Positions 1-8,973 of a stretch of 64,000 nucleotides of DNA are shown one piece after another. Position 1 is the stretch's first letter. The number at the start of each line of letters is the position of its first letter. The notes beneath the pieces are model-generated. The model saw only the letters and a list, made by a program, of their open reading frames with translations. It made no database searches and was not told where the DNA came from. A program made the translations under genes and the position numbers. The stretch is taken from the NCBI GenBank assembly GCA_047608075.1, contig JBLKRX010000011.1, positions 62,001 through 126,000 on the forward strand. Reading direction: 5' to 3'. The stretch is from Ferdinandcohnia humi_A (lineage in GTDB: Bacteria; Bacillota; Bacilli; Bacillales; Bacillaceae_L).

Positions 1-502
1 ATAATCCAGAGTTTCCACCTTGAAGCCTTTTTTCTCAGCCCAACGAGTATACATACGAAGGAGCATTGAACCCCAGTCCTGTGATTCGGTACCACCTGCA
101 CCCGGGTGAAGCTCTAAAATCGCATTATTTTTATCATAAGGCTCACTTAAAAGAAGTTGGAGCTCAAACTCATTTAGGTTTTTCGTTAACTCGATAAGTT
201 CTACTTCAAGCTCCCCTTGTAAATCAGCATCTGGCTCTTCCTTCACAAGCTGGTATGTTAGCTCAAGATTCTCATAGGAATCGTGTAGGTTCGTAAATTC
301 AACAACCTGATCCTTCAACGCATTTGACTCATTGATAATGGTTTGCGCCTTTTGTTGGTCGTTCCAAAAATCAGGCATCGACATGATTTCGTCAAGCTCC
401 GTAATACGTGCTTGCTTCGCCTCTAAGTCAAAGAGACCCCCTGAATCCCGCTAATTTCTTAGCTGTTTTATCTAATTCCTGTTTGATTTCTACTAATTCC
501 AT
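1..502 (-). CDS. prfB: Peptide chain release factor 2 (5' part; runs off the window)
   Basis: RF2 recognises UGA and UAA stop codons and triggers peptide release. The gene starts with ATG at 502-500 behind a GGAGG site. It reads MELVEIKQELDKTAKKLAGF, then RGSL and an in-frame TGA at 430-428. Reading resumes in the +1 frame as DLEAKQARITELDEIMSMPD, typical of the RF2 N-terminal helical domain. The remaining coding sequence continues past base 1, so the catalytic GGQ motif is not visible. It lies 89 bp downstream of secA on the same strand, the usual Bacillus order. Expression is autoregulated by the frameshift. The family assignment is certain from the frameshift context. Confidence 0.95.
424..442 (-). 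promoter_or_regulatory. Programmed +1 frameshift site of prfB
   Basis: The minus strand reads AGGGGGTCTCTTTGACTTA. It combines an internal Shine-Dalgarno-like AGGGGG, a CTT slip codon and a TGA followed by C, the classical RF2 arrangement. Low RF2 makes the ribosome pause at TGA and slip +1 to read GAC. The site explains why no single uninterrupted reading frame covers prfB. Confidence 0.95.
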
Positions 503-591
503 TTTCCTTTTCCTCCAAGATGATAGTTTCTTTACGGGAGTAATCCCCACCTCCTAGATGGAAATGGGGACTGCTTGTAAAATGTTTTTCA

Positions 592-3102
592 TTATTTACC
601 GTGACATTGCTTGTATTTTTTACCGCTACCACAGTAGCAAGGATCATTACGGCCAATTTCAATTGATTTTGTTACTGGGCGTTTCTTCGGCTTTTCTTCT
701 CCGCCTTCCTTTGGAAGAACAGCCTGCCCTTTTGCAACCTCTTGGCGCTCAAGGTTGTTACGAATTTGAGCCTTCATCACAAATTTCGCTGCATCCTCTT
801 CGATAGAGGCAATCATATTTTCAAACATCGCGAAGCCTTCCATTTGGTATTCGCGAAGTGGGTCAGTTTGACCGTAGGCACGTAAATGGATACCTTGACG
901 AAGCTGATCCATGGCATCAATATGATCAATCCACTTGCTGTCAACAGAACGAAGAACAACAACACGCTCAAACTCACGCATTTGTTCTGGATCCATTTCA
1001 GCTTCCTTCTGATCATAGCGCTCTTTTACCTTCGCAAAAATGACTTCTGACATTTCCTCAGGCTCCTTGCCTTTTAGGTCATTTTCAGTAATGTCACCTT
1101 CTTGAAGTAGGTTCGCATTTAGGTAATCCACGATTCCTTTATAGTTCCACTCTTCTTCAACATCATCCTTCGGAGTATGAGCAGCAACAGTACGGTCAAT
1201 CGTAGACTGAATCATACGTTCAACAACCTCACGAAGATTTTCAGAGTCCAGAACCTCGAAACGCTGACTATAAATTACTTCACGTTGTTGACGAAGAACA
1301 TCATCATATTGTAAAAGCTGCTTACGCGCATCAAAGTTATTACCTTCAACACGTTTTTGTGCAGACTCAACCGCTTTTGAAACCATTTTACTTTGAATTG
1401 GCTGGGAATCATCCATACCAAGGCGTTCCATCATCGATCTCATATTATCAGATCCGAAACGACGCATTAATTCATCTTCCATTGATAGATAGAACTGCGT
1501 AACCCCTGGGTCTCCTTGACGACCAGAACGTCCACGAAGCTGGTTATCAATACGACGGCTCTCATGGCGCTCTGTACCAATAACAGCTAACCCGCCTAGA
1601 TCCTTGACACCTTCACCAAGCTTAATGTCAGTACCACGACCGGCCATGTTTGTAGCGATGGTTACCGCACCAGCTTGACCCGCTTGTTCAATGATTTCCG
1701 CCTCACGGGCATGGTTTTTCGCGTTCAAGACATTGTGCTTGATTCCTTTTTTCGTTAAATACTTAGAAATCAATTCAGACGTTTCAATTGCAACCGTACC
1801 AACAAGAACTGGCTGACCTTTTGCATGGCGTTCTGCAATATCTTCAGCAACAGCTTTGAACTTACCTTCGATTGATTTATAAATTAAATCAGGACGGTCA
1901 TCACGGACTACCGGACGGTTTGTTGGAATAACAACAACATTCATATTATAAATATTGCGGAATTCCTCTTCCTCTGTCTTCGCAGTACCTGTCATACCGG
2001 CAAGCTTTTCGTACATACGGAAATAGTTCTGGAAAGTAATGGTCGCAAGCGTCATGCTCTCGTTTTGAATTTCTACGCCTTCCTTCGCTTCAATTGCCTG
2101 GTGAAGCCCTTCACTATAGCGGCGGCCTTTCATTAGACGACCTGTAAATTGGTCAACGATCACAATTTGACCGTCGTCAACTACATAGTCAATATCACGA
2201 TGCATACTTGCATTTGCTTTTAACGCTTGATTGATATGGTGAATTAATGCAACGTTTGAAATATCAAAAAGGTTTTCAATCCCGAAAACTTTTTCAGCCT
2301 TCGTGATTCCATCTTCAGTTAGTTGAACACCCTTTGTTTTTTCATCATACGTATAGTCTTCACCTTTTTTAAGAGATTGCACAAACCCATTTGCTTGTAC
2401 ATATAGAGATGTGGACTTTTGGGCAGAACCAGAAATGATTAATGGTGTACGCGCCTCGTCAATTAAAATCGAGTCAACCTCGTCAATGACCGCATAATAA
2501 AGCGGACGCTGTACCATTTGTTCCTTGTACAGAACCATGTTGTCACGTAGGTAATCGAAACCAAACTCATTGTTTGTACCATACGTAATATCTGCACGAT
2601 ATGCTTCAATTTTTTCCTCACGAGACATGGAGTTTAGGTTAAGGCCTACACTTAGTCCTAAAAATTCATATAACTGACCCATCTCGTGGGCGTCACGGCT
2701 AGCTAGGTATTCGTTGACAGTTACAACGTGAACACCTTTACCAGTTAATGCATTTAAATACACAGGCATAGTGGAAGTTAATGTTTTACCTTCCCCTGTT
2801 TTCATTTCCGAAATATTACCTTCATGAAGGGCAATACCCCCCATTAACTGAACCGGATACGGGTGAAGTCCTAGCACACGCTTCGCACCTTCGCGAACAA
2901 CCGCAAAAGCCTCAACAAGTAAATCGTCAAGTGACTCACCCTTTTGATAACGCTCCTTGAACTCTTCTGTCTTAGCACGAAGAGCTTCATCTGAAAGCTT
3001 CTCCATCTCAGGATGTAGTGCCTCAATTTTTCCAGCTAATGTTTCCAAGCGCTTCACATTACGTTTATTTGGATCAAATACTTTGTTTAATATACCAAGC
3101 AT
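592..3102 (-). CDS. secA: Preprotein translocase ATPase SecA
   Basis: SecA is the motor ATPase that pushes unfolded preproteins through SecYEG at the cytoplasmic membrane. At 836 residues it has the usual length. It shows the N-terminal MLGILNKVFD helix, a Walker A motif (MKTGEGKTL), a DEAD-type VIDEVDSILIDEARTP segment, the helicase C motifs (TNMAGRGTDI, QLRGRSGRQGD) and a C-terminal SEC-C zinc motif (CYCGSGKKYKQCHG). The start at 3102 has GAGGAG upstream; a longer frame begins 12 codons earlier but lacks a ribosome binding site. This is the housekeeping copy. A second paralogue, secA2, lies at the other end of the window. Confidence 0.98.
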   Translation of the reverse strand: MLGILNKVFDPNKRNVKRLETLAGKIEALHPEMEKLSDEALRAKTEEFKERYQKGESLDDLLVEAFAVVREGAKRVLGLHPYPVQLMGGIALHEGNISEMKTGEGKTLTSTMPVYLNALTGKGVHVVTVNEYLASRDAHEMGQLYEFLGLSVGLNLNSMSREEKIEAYRADITYGTNNEFGFDYLRDNMVLYKEQMVQRPLYYAVIDEVDSILIDEARTPLIISGSAQKSTSLYVQANGFVQSLKKGEDYTYDEKTKGVQLTEDGITKAEKVFGIENLFDISNVALIHHINQALKANASMHRDIDYVVDDGQIVIVDQFTGRLMKGRRYSEGLHQAIEAKEGVEIQNESMTLATITFQNYFRMYEKLAGMTGTAKTEEEEFRNIYNMNVVVIPTNRPVVRDDRPDLIYKSIEGKFKAVAEDIAERHAKGQPVLVGTVAIETSELISKYLTKKGIKHNVLNAKNHAREAEIIEQAGQAGAVTIATNMAGRGTDIKLGEGVKDLGGLAVIGTERHESRRIDNQLRGRSGRQGDPGVTQFYLSMEDELMRRFGSDNMRSMMERLGMDDSQPIQSKMVSKAVESAQKRVEGNNFDARKQLLQYDDVLRQQREVIYSQRFEVLDSENLREVVERMIQSTIDRTVAAHTPKDDVEEEWNYKGIVDYLNANLLQEGDITENDLKGKEPEEMSEVIFAKVKERYDQKEAEMDPEQMREFERVVVLRSVDSKWIDHIDAMDQLRQGIHLRAYGQTDPLREYQMEGFAMFENMIASIEEDAAKFVMKAQIRNNLERQEVAKGQAVLPKEGGEEKPKKRPVTKSIEIGRNDPCYCGSGKKYKQCHGK

Positions 3103-3700
3103 TACGTACGCTCCTCTATCATTAAATAATACAATCATTATAAAGTATTAATAAGCTACCTTCCATTTTACCACTAAATACCGGCACGGTAAAACAATAA
3201 CATGGAAATGGGCGTGGGTGGGACATGGGACAGGTTCATTGTCCCAGCGGCATGTGGTGGTGGGACAGGGGGACAGGTACCTTGTCCCAGACAGGTCATG
3301 GGATGGACACGGAGACAGATCTATCCAAGTGGGACAGAAGGAAAGATTCTTGTCCCCAGGATTTGGCTAATAATTTCAAATGAAGTGAATCTGAAACACC
3401 TCTTAATCAAAGTGGAGTTACGTGCAAGGAACACACTGATACCTGCAAATCCCAATATCAAAATTACCTATTACGAAAGGGTAAATTGAGTTCATTTATA
3501 CTTGTAAAATCAACTTAAAGCAAGCATTTTACCTTATGGAATATTTTGGTTCGTTTATTTTTGAAAAATACACTAAATTTCTATAGTGGATGCGCTTTCC
3601 ACATGATAAAATAAAGTGCGCGCAAAATAAGTAGAATAATGTCGAAAATTGTTCTGGTACATACATAAATAGATTACTATAGAACATCGGGGGAAATATC
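3103..3700. other. Intergenic region between secA and a chemoreceptor gene
   Basis: About 600 bp without a credible gene. The left half (3227-3356) carries three degenerate copies of the GGGACA...TGTCCC palindrome. The right half is AT-rich and must hold the promoter of the plus-strand chemoreceptor. I found no clear sigma-D (TAAA-N15-GCCGATAT) match there. The 95-codon open frame at 3202-3489 is made of the repeats and has no coding features. Confidence 0.6.
3227..3356 (+). repeat. Cluster of three REP-like palindromes (two good, one degenerate)
   Basis: Copies at 3227-3245 (GGGACAGGTTCATTGTCCC) and 3270-3288 (GGGACAGGTACCTTGTCCC), plus a degenerate copy at 3331-3356 with GGGACA and TGTCCC arms around an enlarged centre. 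The arms match the copies beside the RAYT gene near 40 kb. Confidence 0.85.
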
Positions 3701-5392
3701 ATGAAGATTAAAACGAAGTTACTATTACTTGTCTTTTTTTTACTAGTTGGGCTTATAGTTAATGGCTCTCTAGCCTATTACCAGATTATACAATCAGATA
3801 AAGCATACGAGAATATCCAGGATGAGGAAGCTATACAGTTAACACTTAAGTCGCTGCAGTATCGTTTTACTGGAATTTCTAACGACGAAAGGGGCTTTCT
3901 TCTTACTGGAGATATGGACTACGTCTCAGGGATGAAGGAGAAAGCACAGGAAATTGAAGGATATTTTGTAGAGCTTGAGAAAATACCGACAATTGAATCG
4001 TCCGACCTTGAGGCTATTAATGCTATTAAAGAAAGTCTGCAAGTCTACACCGAAGCGAATCATAAAATGGTTGAAGCCATGTCTGCGGGTGAAAATGAAA
4101 AGGCATTAACCATCCACATGGAAGACCAAAGAAACATACGTAAAGAATTAGTGGACCCTAGTATTGAAACGTTAGTTAATGCTCTAAACAAGCGTATTGA
4201 AGCGGAACATACTCAATTAGAGGAATTAAAAGCTCTTAATAACACAATCTTACTTGTTGTTTTTGCTTTTATCGTATTAATTGGAATTACTTTTGCATTC
4301 CTCATTATCCGATCAATTAATAGACCTATACAGGCTATGAATGGACGCCTCAAAGAAATTGCAGAGGGTGAAGGTGATCTCACTCAGCAACTTGCAGCTA
4401 ATTCAAAGGACGAGCTTGGCGAAATGGCAACGTCATTCAACTTAATGATTGGAAAGCTACGTGAATTAGTAAGACAAGTTGCAATAAACGCTGAACAGGT
4501 TGCAGCAGCATCAGAGCAGCTTACAGCTAGCTCTGAGGAAACAACACGTGCTACCGAACAAATTGCCTCAACCGTGCAAGAAGTAGCAGAAGGAACTGAT
4601 CGACAGGTTCAAAGTGTAAAAGAAACATCGGAAACAATTCAACTATTATCGAAGTCAGTAAACCAAATCTCTTCAAGCTCGGAGATTGTGACGAACACAG
4701 CCATTCATGCTTCTGAGAAGGCATCCGAAGGAAATAAAGTGGTTACAACTGTCATATCTCAAATGAATGATATGAATGAAACAGTCAATAGCCTTTCAGA
4801 TAGAGTCATAACTCTTGGGAATCGCTCTCGTCAAATTAATGAAATTATCGGAGCTATCACAGGTATTGCTGATCAAACTAATCTTCTTGCACTTAATGCT
4901 GCTATTGAAGCAGCACGTGCAGGTGAACATGGTAAGGGGTTCGCGGTTGTTGCAGATGAGGTACGTAAGCTAGCTGAACAGTCAGCTGAGTCTGCTCAAC
5001 AAATTTCGCAATTGATATCCATCATCCAAAGCGATACGGAGCAAGCAGTCTTATCTATGGAGGATACAACAAATAAGGTTGCAGACGGAATCAAGCTCGT
5101 TCATGACGCAGGGAGAACATTTGAACAAATCCAACAAGCAGTACTTGAGGTTTCTTCACAAATCCAGGAAGTAACTTCAGCTGTTCAGGAACTTTCCGCA
5201 GGCACTGAACAAATGGTTCAATCCGTACAACTGATAGCAGAAACGTCTGATGTTGCTGCAGACGGTACTCAAAGCATGTCAGCTGCTACAGAGGAACAAC
5301 TCGCTGCTATGGAGGAAATCGCATCCTCGTCTTCTTCCCTATCCAAAATGGCAGAAGATTTACAGGATATCATTCGAAAGTTTAAAGTATAG
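3701..5392 (+). CDS. Methyl-accepting chemotaxis protein with four-helix-bundle sensor
   Basis: A transmembrane chemoreceptor (563 aa) that signals through CheW/CheA to the flagellar motor. A first membrane segment lies at about residues 7-28. Then comes an all-helical periplasmic-type sensor (about 30-180) resembling the 4HB_MCP or CHASE3 class, with the phrase FTGISNDERGFLLTGD. A second membrane segment (about 183-205) is followed by a HAMP domain and the conserved hairpin tip (ADQTNLLALNAAIEAARAGEHG). The ligand cannot be read from sequence. The ATG follows GGGGGAAATATC. A terminator and one REP-like palindrome follow directly. It is on the strand opposite to its neighbours and is monocistronic. 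Confidence 0.93.
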   Translation: MKIKTKLLLLVFFLLVGLIVNGSLAYYQIIQSDKAYENIQDEEAIQLTLKSLQYRFTGISNDERGFLLTGDMDYVSGMKEKAQEIEGYFVELEKIPTIESSDLEAINAIKESLQVYTEANHKMVEAMSAGENEKALTIHMEDQRNIRKELVDPSIETLVNALNKRIEAEHTQLEELKALNNTILLVVFAFIVLIGITFAFLIIRSINRPIQAMNGRLKEIAEGEGDLTQQLAANSKDELGEMATSFNLMIGKLRELVRQVAINAEQVAAASEQLTASSEETTRATEQIASTVQEVAEGTDRQVQSVKETSETIQLLSKSVNQISSSSEIVTNTAIHASEKASEGNKVVTTVISQMNDMNETVNSLSDRVITLGNRSRQINEIIGAITGIADQTNLLALNAAIEAARAGEHGKGFAVVADEVRKLAEQSAESAQQISQLISIIQSDTEQAVLSMEDTTNKVADGIKLVHDAGRTFEQIQQAVLEVSSQIQEVTSAVQELSAGTEQMVQSVQLIAETSDVAADGTQSMSAATEEQLAAMEEIASSSSSLSKMAEDLQDIIRKFKV

Positions 5393-5403
5393 GCTGGGAC
5401 AGA

Positions 5404-5422
5404 GGGACAGGTTCCTCGTCCC
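5404..5422 (+). repeat. REP-like palindrome after the chemoreceptor gene
   Basis: GGGACAGGTTCCTCGTCCC, one mismatch from the consensus. It begins 12 bp after the chemoreceptor stop codon and lies ahead of its terminator. Confidence 0.85.
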
Positions 5423-5440
5423 AAACTGCCGAAATAGTAA

Positions 5441-5480
5441 AAGGTATCTGCAATACTACACACAGCAGATACCTTTTTTA
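5441..5480 (+). terminator. Rho-independent terminator, probably bidirectional
   Basis: An 11-bp perfect stem AAGGTATCTGC (5441-5451) / GCAGATACCTT (5465-5475) followed by a T run on the plus strand. The minus strand also has TTTT after the hairpin. It separates the chemoreceptor from the convergent lipoprotein gene. Confidence 0.9.
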
Positions 5481-5509
5481 TATGGATCGTATAGCTCTGC
5501 GGGTTATAC

Positions 5510-6007
5510 CTATATTTGCCGGGCCGAACTCGCCATACGCAGCATTTCCTCACTACTTATCATGTCCGAATAGAAATGCAAATCATAGATTACGTTTTTT
5601 TCTTCTAGAAGAAAGAGAATATGAGTTTCCTCAGTAGAATCACCTTCTAGTATGTCTGTTTTCGTGATTACTTTAATTGCCCTTATACTTGTGTCTGGTA
5701 ATTCCTCTTTACTGATGATTTCAGAGTGATTCGGTACCGTAGATTCAATTGATTCTGAGTACCCTAATCCATCTACTCCTCCCGCTGGTTTCCCTTCAAT
5801 CGAGAATGCGACAGAATCAATCCCCTTTTTAACGCTCCATGTCCCATGGACTTCTAGAGAAATATGGGCTAGCTCAAGTATTTGTGTCTGTGCATCCGTT
5901 TCCGGACCCTTCCCTTTCTTCGCTGTTAGCTCCTCGGTCTTTGTTACAGAGTTAGAACAAGCTGCAACAACTAGAAAGTAAAGTAAACCTATAGAAAACT
6001 TCCTCAT
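5510..6007 (-). CDS. Small lipoprotein of the ECF sigma operon
   Basis: A 165-residue protein with a hydrophobic N-terminus ending in a lipobox (VVAAC), so it is probably lipid-anchored outside the membrane after about 17 residues. The rest is a short beta-rich domain (for example HISLEVHGTWSVKKG and THILFLLEEKNVIYDLHFYSD) that I do not recognise as a named family. It begins 16 bp after the propeller protein gene with AAGGTGAAGG upstream of ATG. It is the last gene of a three-gene operon sigma factor / propeller protein / lipoprotein. A sensory or accessory role for the sigma system is inferred only from position. Confidence 0.75.
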   Translation of the reverse strand: MRKFSIGLLYFLVVAACSNSVTKTEELTAKKGKGPETDAQTQILELAHISLEVHGTWSVKKGIDSVAFSIEGKPAGGVDGLGYSESIESTVPNHSEIISKEELPDTSIRAIKVITKTDILEGDSTEETHILFLLEEKNVIYDLHFYSDMISSEEMLRMASSARQI

Positions 6008-6023
6008 GAACCTTCACCTTCAA

Positions 6024-7328
6024 TTACTCATATTCTAACGTCAACTCGTATAAGTTAAAGTGTTTCTTTGATTCGTCATTATTGGTGCGAATAAAAAATA
6101 GTTTTGTTCGGTCGTTTGACCACATTGGTGCATAGTCACTATTTTCACCGCTTAAGAAGAACTCCAATGGTACGCCTGAATTTTGATCACCAACACTCTG
6201 GAGAAGCTCCTTCTTTTCTTGTTCAGAAACACCCACATCTGTTAATTGTGACAGCTTCCCTGTCTCAAGATGTACTGCCCAAATCTGTCGTAACGAAGTA
6301 CGAAATGTTTGATTCGGTTGACCTTCAATTACTTCTGTTTGTTCAGTAATTTTGGAGTATACGAGAAACTGACCATCAGGAGACCAGGTGGATTCCTGCC
6401 CCTCAGTTCGTTTTTTAGGATTTTTTCCGTCGACAGTTGAAGTCCAAATCTCGAACTGTCCATCACCTGCCTCCCTTGTAAAAGAGAGCATGTTTCCATC
6501 TGGTGAAAATTGTGGATTAATTCCATCTATAATTTTTTTAGTGTTGTTCCTAGTTACATCAATGGTCCAGATTTCTTGTGAATCGACCGCTACCCCATGA
6601 GGCTCTGATGTGGCTGCAATGGTTTTTGTATATGCAATGGTTTTTCCGTCCGGTGACCAGGTTGGATTTTCATGAAACTCAGTGTTGTTAGCAGGAAAGG
6701 TTACCTGCTTCATTCCTTGGCCGCCTCTGTCCATCGTCCATATGCTCGCAATGCCATCCTTATAGCCAACAAATGCAATACTCTTACCATCAGGTGACCA
6801 AGATGGATCTCGCATATATTGGAACTCTCCTAAAGGAAATGCTTTCTTTTCATTCGTATCTAAATCTAGCTCCCAAATCTGTTCCTCTTTTTCAAAGACT
6901 ATTGCATTTTCTCCTTGAATATAGGCTGGGTGTAAAACCTCAGATTCACCTAAGGAAGTAAGTGATGTTTCCTTTACAACCGTAATTTGACTTGCACTTG
7001 CGGGTGTTCCAATTTGTTGCCATAGTAAGGAAGATATTAACAAAATAGACGCTGCAATAGGGAATGCCTTTGAAAATATCCAACTCGATTTCTTTTTCTT
7101 CTGTAGGTTTGATTCTTTCCTTTCTTGTAGCTGCTTCAGCTGTTTAGCCACTCTTTCAACATAGTCTTGAGATGGCAGTTCAATTTCGGCATGTTCCTTT
7201 AACACATGAACGGTTTTATATATGCCCTTCAACTTCTCATCAGGTTCGGCCTCGTGAGTATGTTTCTTGCTTTTATTTACGTCATCTATATATGTCGATA
7301 ATACCTCAATATGGTTTTCCTGTCTCAT
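6024..7328 (-). CDS. Membrane-anchored beta-propeller protein, probable anti-sigma factor
   Basis: 434 residues. The N-terminal cytoplasmic part (about 1-80) is charged and helical, and a single membrane segment lies near 84-104 (FPIAASILLISSLLW). The extracellular part has five TolB/PD40-type propeller repeats with the signature WSPDGK (for example DPSWSPDGKSIAFVG, NPTWSPDGKTIAYTK, ESTWSPDGQFLVYSK). It begins 3 bp after the sigma factor stop codon, so it is translationally coupled. That placement and topology are typical of anti-sigma factors, but no zinc HxxxCxxC motif is visible. The anti-sigma role is therefore inference; the propeller and membrane anchor are seen. Confidence 0.8.
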   Translation of the reverse strand: MRQENHIEVLSTYIDDVNKSKKHTHEAEPDEKLKGIYKTVHVLKEHAEIELPSQDYVERVAKQLKQLQERKESNLQKKKKSSWIFSKAFPIAASILLISSLLWQQIGTPASASQITVVKETSLTSLGESEVLHPAYIQGENAIVFEKEEQIWELDLDTNEKKAFPLGEFQYMRDPSWSPDGKSIAFVGYKDGIASIWTMDRGGQGMKQVTFPANNTEFHENPTWSPDGKTIAYTKTIAATSEPHGVAVDSQEIWTIDVTRNNTKKIIDGINPQFSPDGNMLSFTREAGDGQFEIWTSTVDGKNPKKRTEGQESTWSPDGQFLVYSKITEQTEVIEGQPNQTFRTSLRQIWAVHLETGKLSQLTDVGVSEQEKKELLQSVGDQNSGVPLEFFLSGENSDYAPMWSNDRTKLFFIRTNNDESKKHFNLYELTLEYE

Positions 7329-7331
7329 CCC

Positions 7332-7808
7332 TTATCCTCCTATTAACAGATTCCGTATCAAATGGATGGCACGAAATTGCACCACTTTTACATACGTCTC
7401 ATTTCGACCTAATAAGGCAGCTGTCTCTTTAATTGATAAGCCTTTGAGCAGTCGGTACGTAACAATTTTTCGCTGTTCATCGTTTAACAACGACAAGGCC
7501 CGCTCAACTTCATCCTTCTGTTCAATTTCTTTTTCAATTGGTATATGTTCATCAATTAATTCTCCTACAAAAGGTTGCGGCGAGGCGTTTTTATGCTTGC
7601 GAGCCTTATCAATGATTACATTTTTTGCAATCGTTTTTAGTAAAGCAACGATATTAACTTCAATACTTGCATACCGTTCATCCGCCTTAATGGCTCGTAT
7701 AAAAGCCTCTTGAGTTACGTCCTCCGCCTCCTGTTTGTGGCGGACTCGATGGTACACATACATATAAATTTCCTGCCAATGCTGTCTCCAGATAGATTCC
7801 CAGTCCAC
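7332..7808 (-). CDS. ECF-type RNA polymerase sigma factor
   Basis: A 158-residue sigma-70 family regulator of the extracytoplasmic-function group. Region 2 is clear (WQEIYMYVYHRVRHKQEAEDVTQEAFIRAIK) and region 4 contains a helix-turn-helix (LSIKETAALLGRNETYVKVVQFRAI). There is no region 3 or region 1.1, as usual for the group. GTG start, with AAGGAG nine bases upstream. First gene of the operon with the propeller protein and lipoprotein. ECF factors usually activate their own operon, but I could not identify a convincing promoter pair in the 190 bp upstream. Confidence 0.92.
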   Translation of the reverse strand: MDWESIWRQHWQEIYMYVYHRVRHKQEAEDVTQEAFIRAIKADERYASIEVNIVALLKTIAKNVIIDKARKHKNASPQPFVGELIDEHIPIEKEIEQKDEVERALSLLNDEQRKIVTYRLLKGLSIKETAALLGRNETYVKVVQFRAIHLIRNLLIGG

Positions 7809-8000
7809 GTAACTCGACTCCTTGTTTATTTAAAATGGAAGCGAAAAACGTACAGAGAATCTAAGTTATAAGGTAAAACCTTACACATGTGCCGTTTTTC
7901 TATAAAAATATGACTAGTCATTTCACTACCTATAACGAGAGAAGCATAGAAGAAGTTACACGAATGGAAAAATTTTAGAGGGATTCGGGGAGATTTTCAT

Positions 8001-8030
8001 AAAAAAGGCATAGCCTCAAACGGCTATGCC
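8001..8030 (-). terminator. Terminator of hpf
   Basis: Minus strand: GGCATAGCC, loop of 6, GGCTATGCC, then TTTTTT. A perfect 9-bp stem 14 bp after the hpf stop codon. Confidence 0.93.
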
Positions 8031-8043
8031 TGGAATACCATAT

Positions 8044-8598
8044 TTAGTTTGGCTCAATAATACCGTATTTACCATCTTTACGACGGTACACAACATTAGT
8101 TGAGTTCGTTTCAGCATTTGTGAAAACGAAGAAGTTATGACCTAACATGTTCATTTGAAGGATTGCTTCCTCGCTGTCCATTGGTTTTAAGTTAAAACGC
8201 TTCGTACGAACTAATTCGTAATCCTCGTCCTCAATGTCTTGAACAGCTGTAGCAGTTCCCCCTCCATTTGCAAACATGGTACGAGTTGAACCTTTTTCAC
8301 GAAGCTTACGATTTACCTTCGTTTTATGCTTACGAATTTGTCGCTCTAATTTATCAGTAACAAGATCAATAGCAGCATACATATCTTCATGTGATTCCTC
8401 TGCTCGAAGCACTAGCTGAGGCATTGGAATCGTAACCTCTATTTTAGAATCTTTCGCACTATTCACTTTTAAGTTTACATTAACTTGCGCATCCGGAGTA
8501 CCATCAAAATATCGTTCAAGCTTGCCTAGTTTTTTCTCCACATATTCGCGTAAAGCTGGAGTTACCTCAATGTTTTCACCACGAACGTTGTAATTCAT
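8044..8598 (-). CDS. hpf: Ribosome hibernation promoting factor, long form
   Basis: Long HPF (184 aa) binds the 30S subunit and dimerises 70S ribosomes into inactive 100S particles in stationary phase or stress. The N-terminal RaiA-like domain (MNYNVRGENIEVTPALREYV to about 100) and the C-terminal dimerisation domain (RTKRFNLKPMDSEEAILQMNMLGHNFFVFTNAET) are both present. The start at 8598 follows AAAGGAGG with 8-base spacing; an 11-codon upstream extension lacks this. It corresponds to B. subtilis yvyD. Overlapping sigma-B and sigma-H promoter candidates lie about 130 bp upstream, and the leader contains hairpins. Confidence 0.97.
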   Translation of the reverse strand: MNYNVRGENIEVTPALREYVEKKLGKLERYFDGTPDAQVNVNLKVNSAKDSKIEVTIPMPQLVLRAEESHEDMYAAIDLVTDKLERQIRKHKTKVNRKLREKGSTRTMFANGGGTATAVQDIEDEDYELVRTKRFNLKPMDSEEAILQMNMLGHNFFVFTNAETNSTNVVYRRKDGKYGIIEPN

Positions 8599-8650
8599 AC
8601 ATGACTCCTCCTTTAAACTTGACCAGTTCACACTAGTCGTTGTAATGCCC

Positions 8651-8722
8651 TTTCACAGAGAACCTAAATAGGATGTCCTTGCTGTGAAACAGTATAACCC
8701 TGTTAAAAAGGTTATATTGTTT
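8651..8722 (-). promoter_or_regulatory. Structured 5' leader of hpf
   Basis: Two adjacent inverted repeats fill the presumed untranslated leader. One has arms at 8687-8699 and 8710-8722 (13 bp, one mismatch, 10-base loop). The other pairs TTTCACAG at 8651-8658 with CTGTGAAA at 8682-8689. The arms overlap by three bases, so the two hairpins cannot both form fully. A regulatory or stabilising role is inference. Confidence 0.5.
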
Positions 8723-8757
8723 AATTCTACAATACCCTCCTTTTTTCCTGCCAAAAC
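8722..8757 (-). promoter_or_regulatory. Overlapping sigma-B and sigma-H promoter candidates for hpf
   Basis: On the minus strand a sigma-B-like pair GTTTTG-N14-GGGTAT (8757-8732) overlaps a sigma-H-like pair GCAGGAAAA-N12-GTAGAATTA (8751-8722). Both agree with the published B. subtilis consensus sequences, and B. subtilis yvyD is known to be under this dual control. Transcription start is not measured. Confidence 0.75.
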
Positions 8758-8943
8758 TTCAGGGAATTATGAAGAAATTGTGAATTTGTAAAGAGAATGT
8801 ATAGGTGTTGAAATATATGCATTTCTAAGGTGAGTTATGAATGATTCGTGTGGTTGATTCTTGGATGGGTGTGTATGAAGAATTCTTTAGTAGTAGTATA
8901 TCCATTTCGGGTGGGATTTATTGGATAAATTTTGGAAAAGAAA

Positions 8944-8967
8944 ATGCCATCCTGTAAAAGATGGCAT
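8944..8967 (-). terminator. Terminator at the end of the fliD-fliS-fliT operon
   Basis: Minus strand: ATGCCATC, loop of 8, GATGGCAT, then TTTCTTTTCC. Starts 7 bp after the stop of the frameshifted last gene. Confidence 0.85.
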
Positions 8968-8973
8968 GTAACA

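Noticed and set aside
558..1043. Short plus-strand frames across the 3' end of secA
   Set aside because: Antisense shadows of a conserved gene.
3540..3700. Sigma-D promoter for the first chemoreceptor
   Set aside because: TAAA and TCGA fragments occur but no correctly spaced GCCGATAT-like element.
5510..6007. LPDTS in the lipoprotein as a class D sortase sorting signal
   Set aside because: It lies inside the protein and is not followed by a hydrophobic segment and basic tail; the N-terminal lipobox already explains anchoring.
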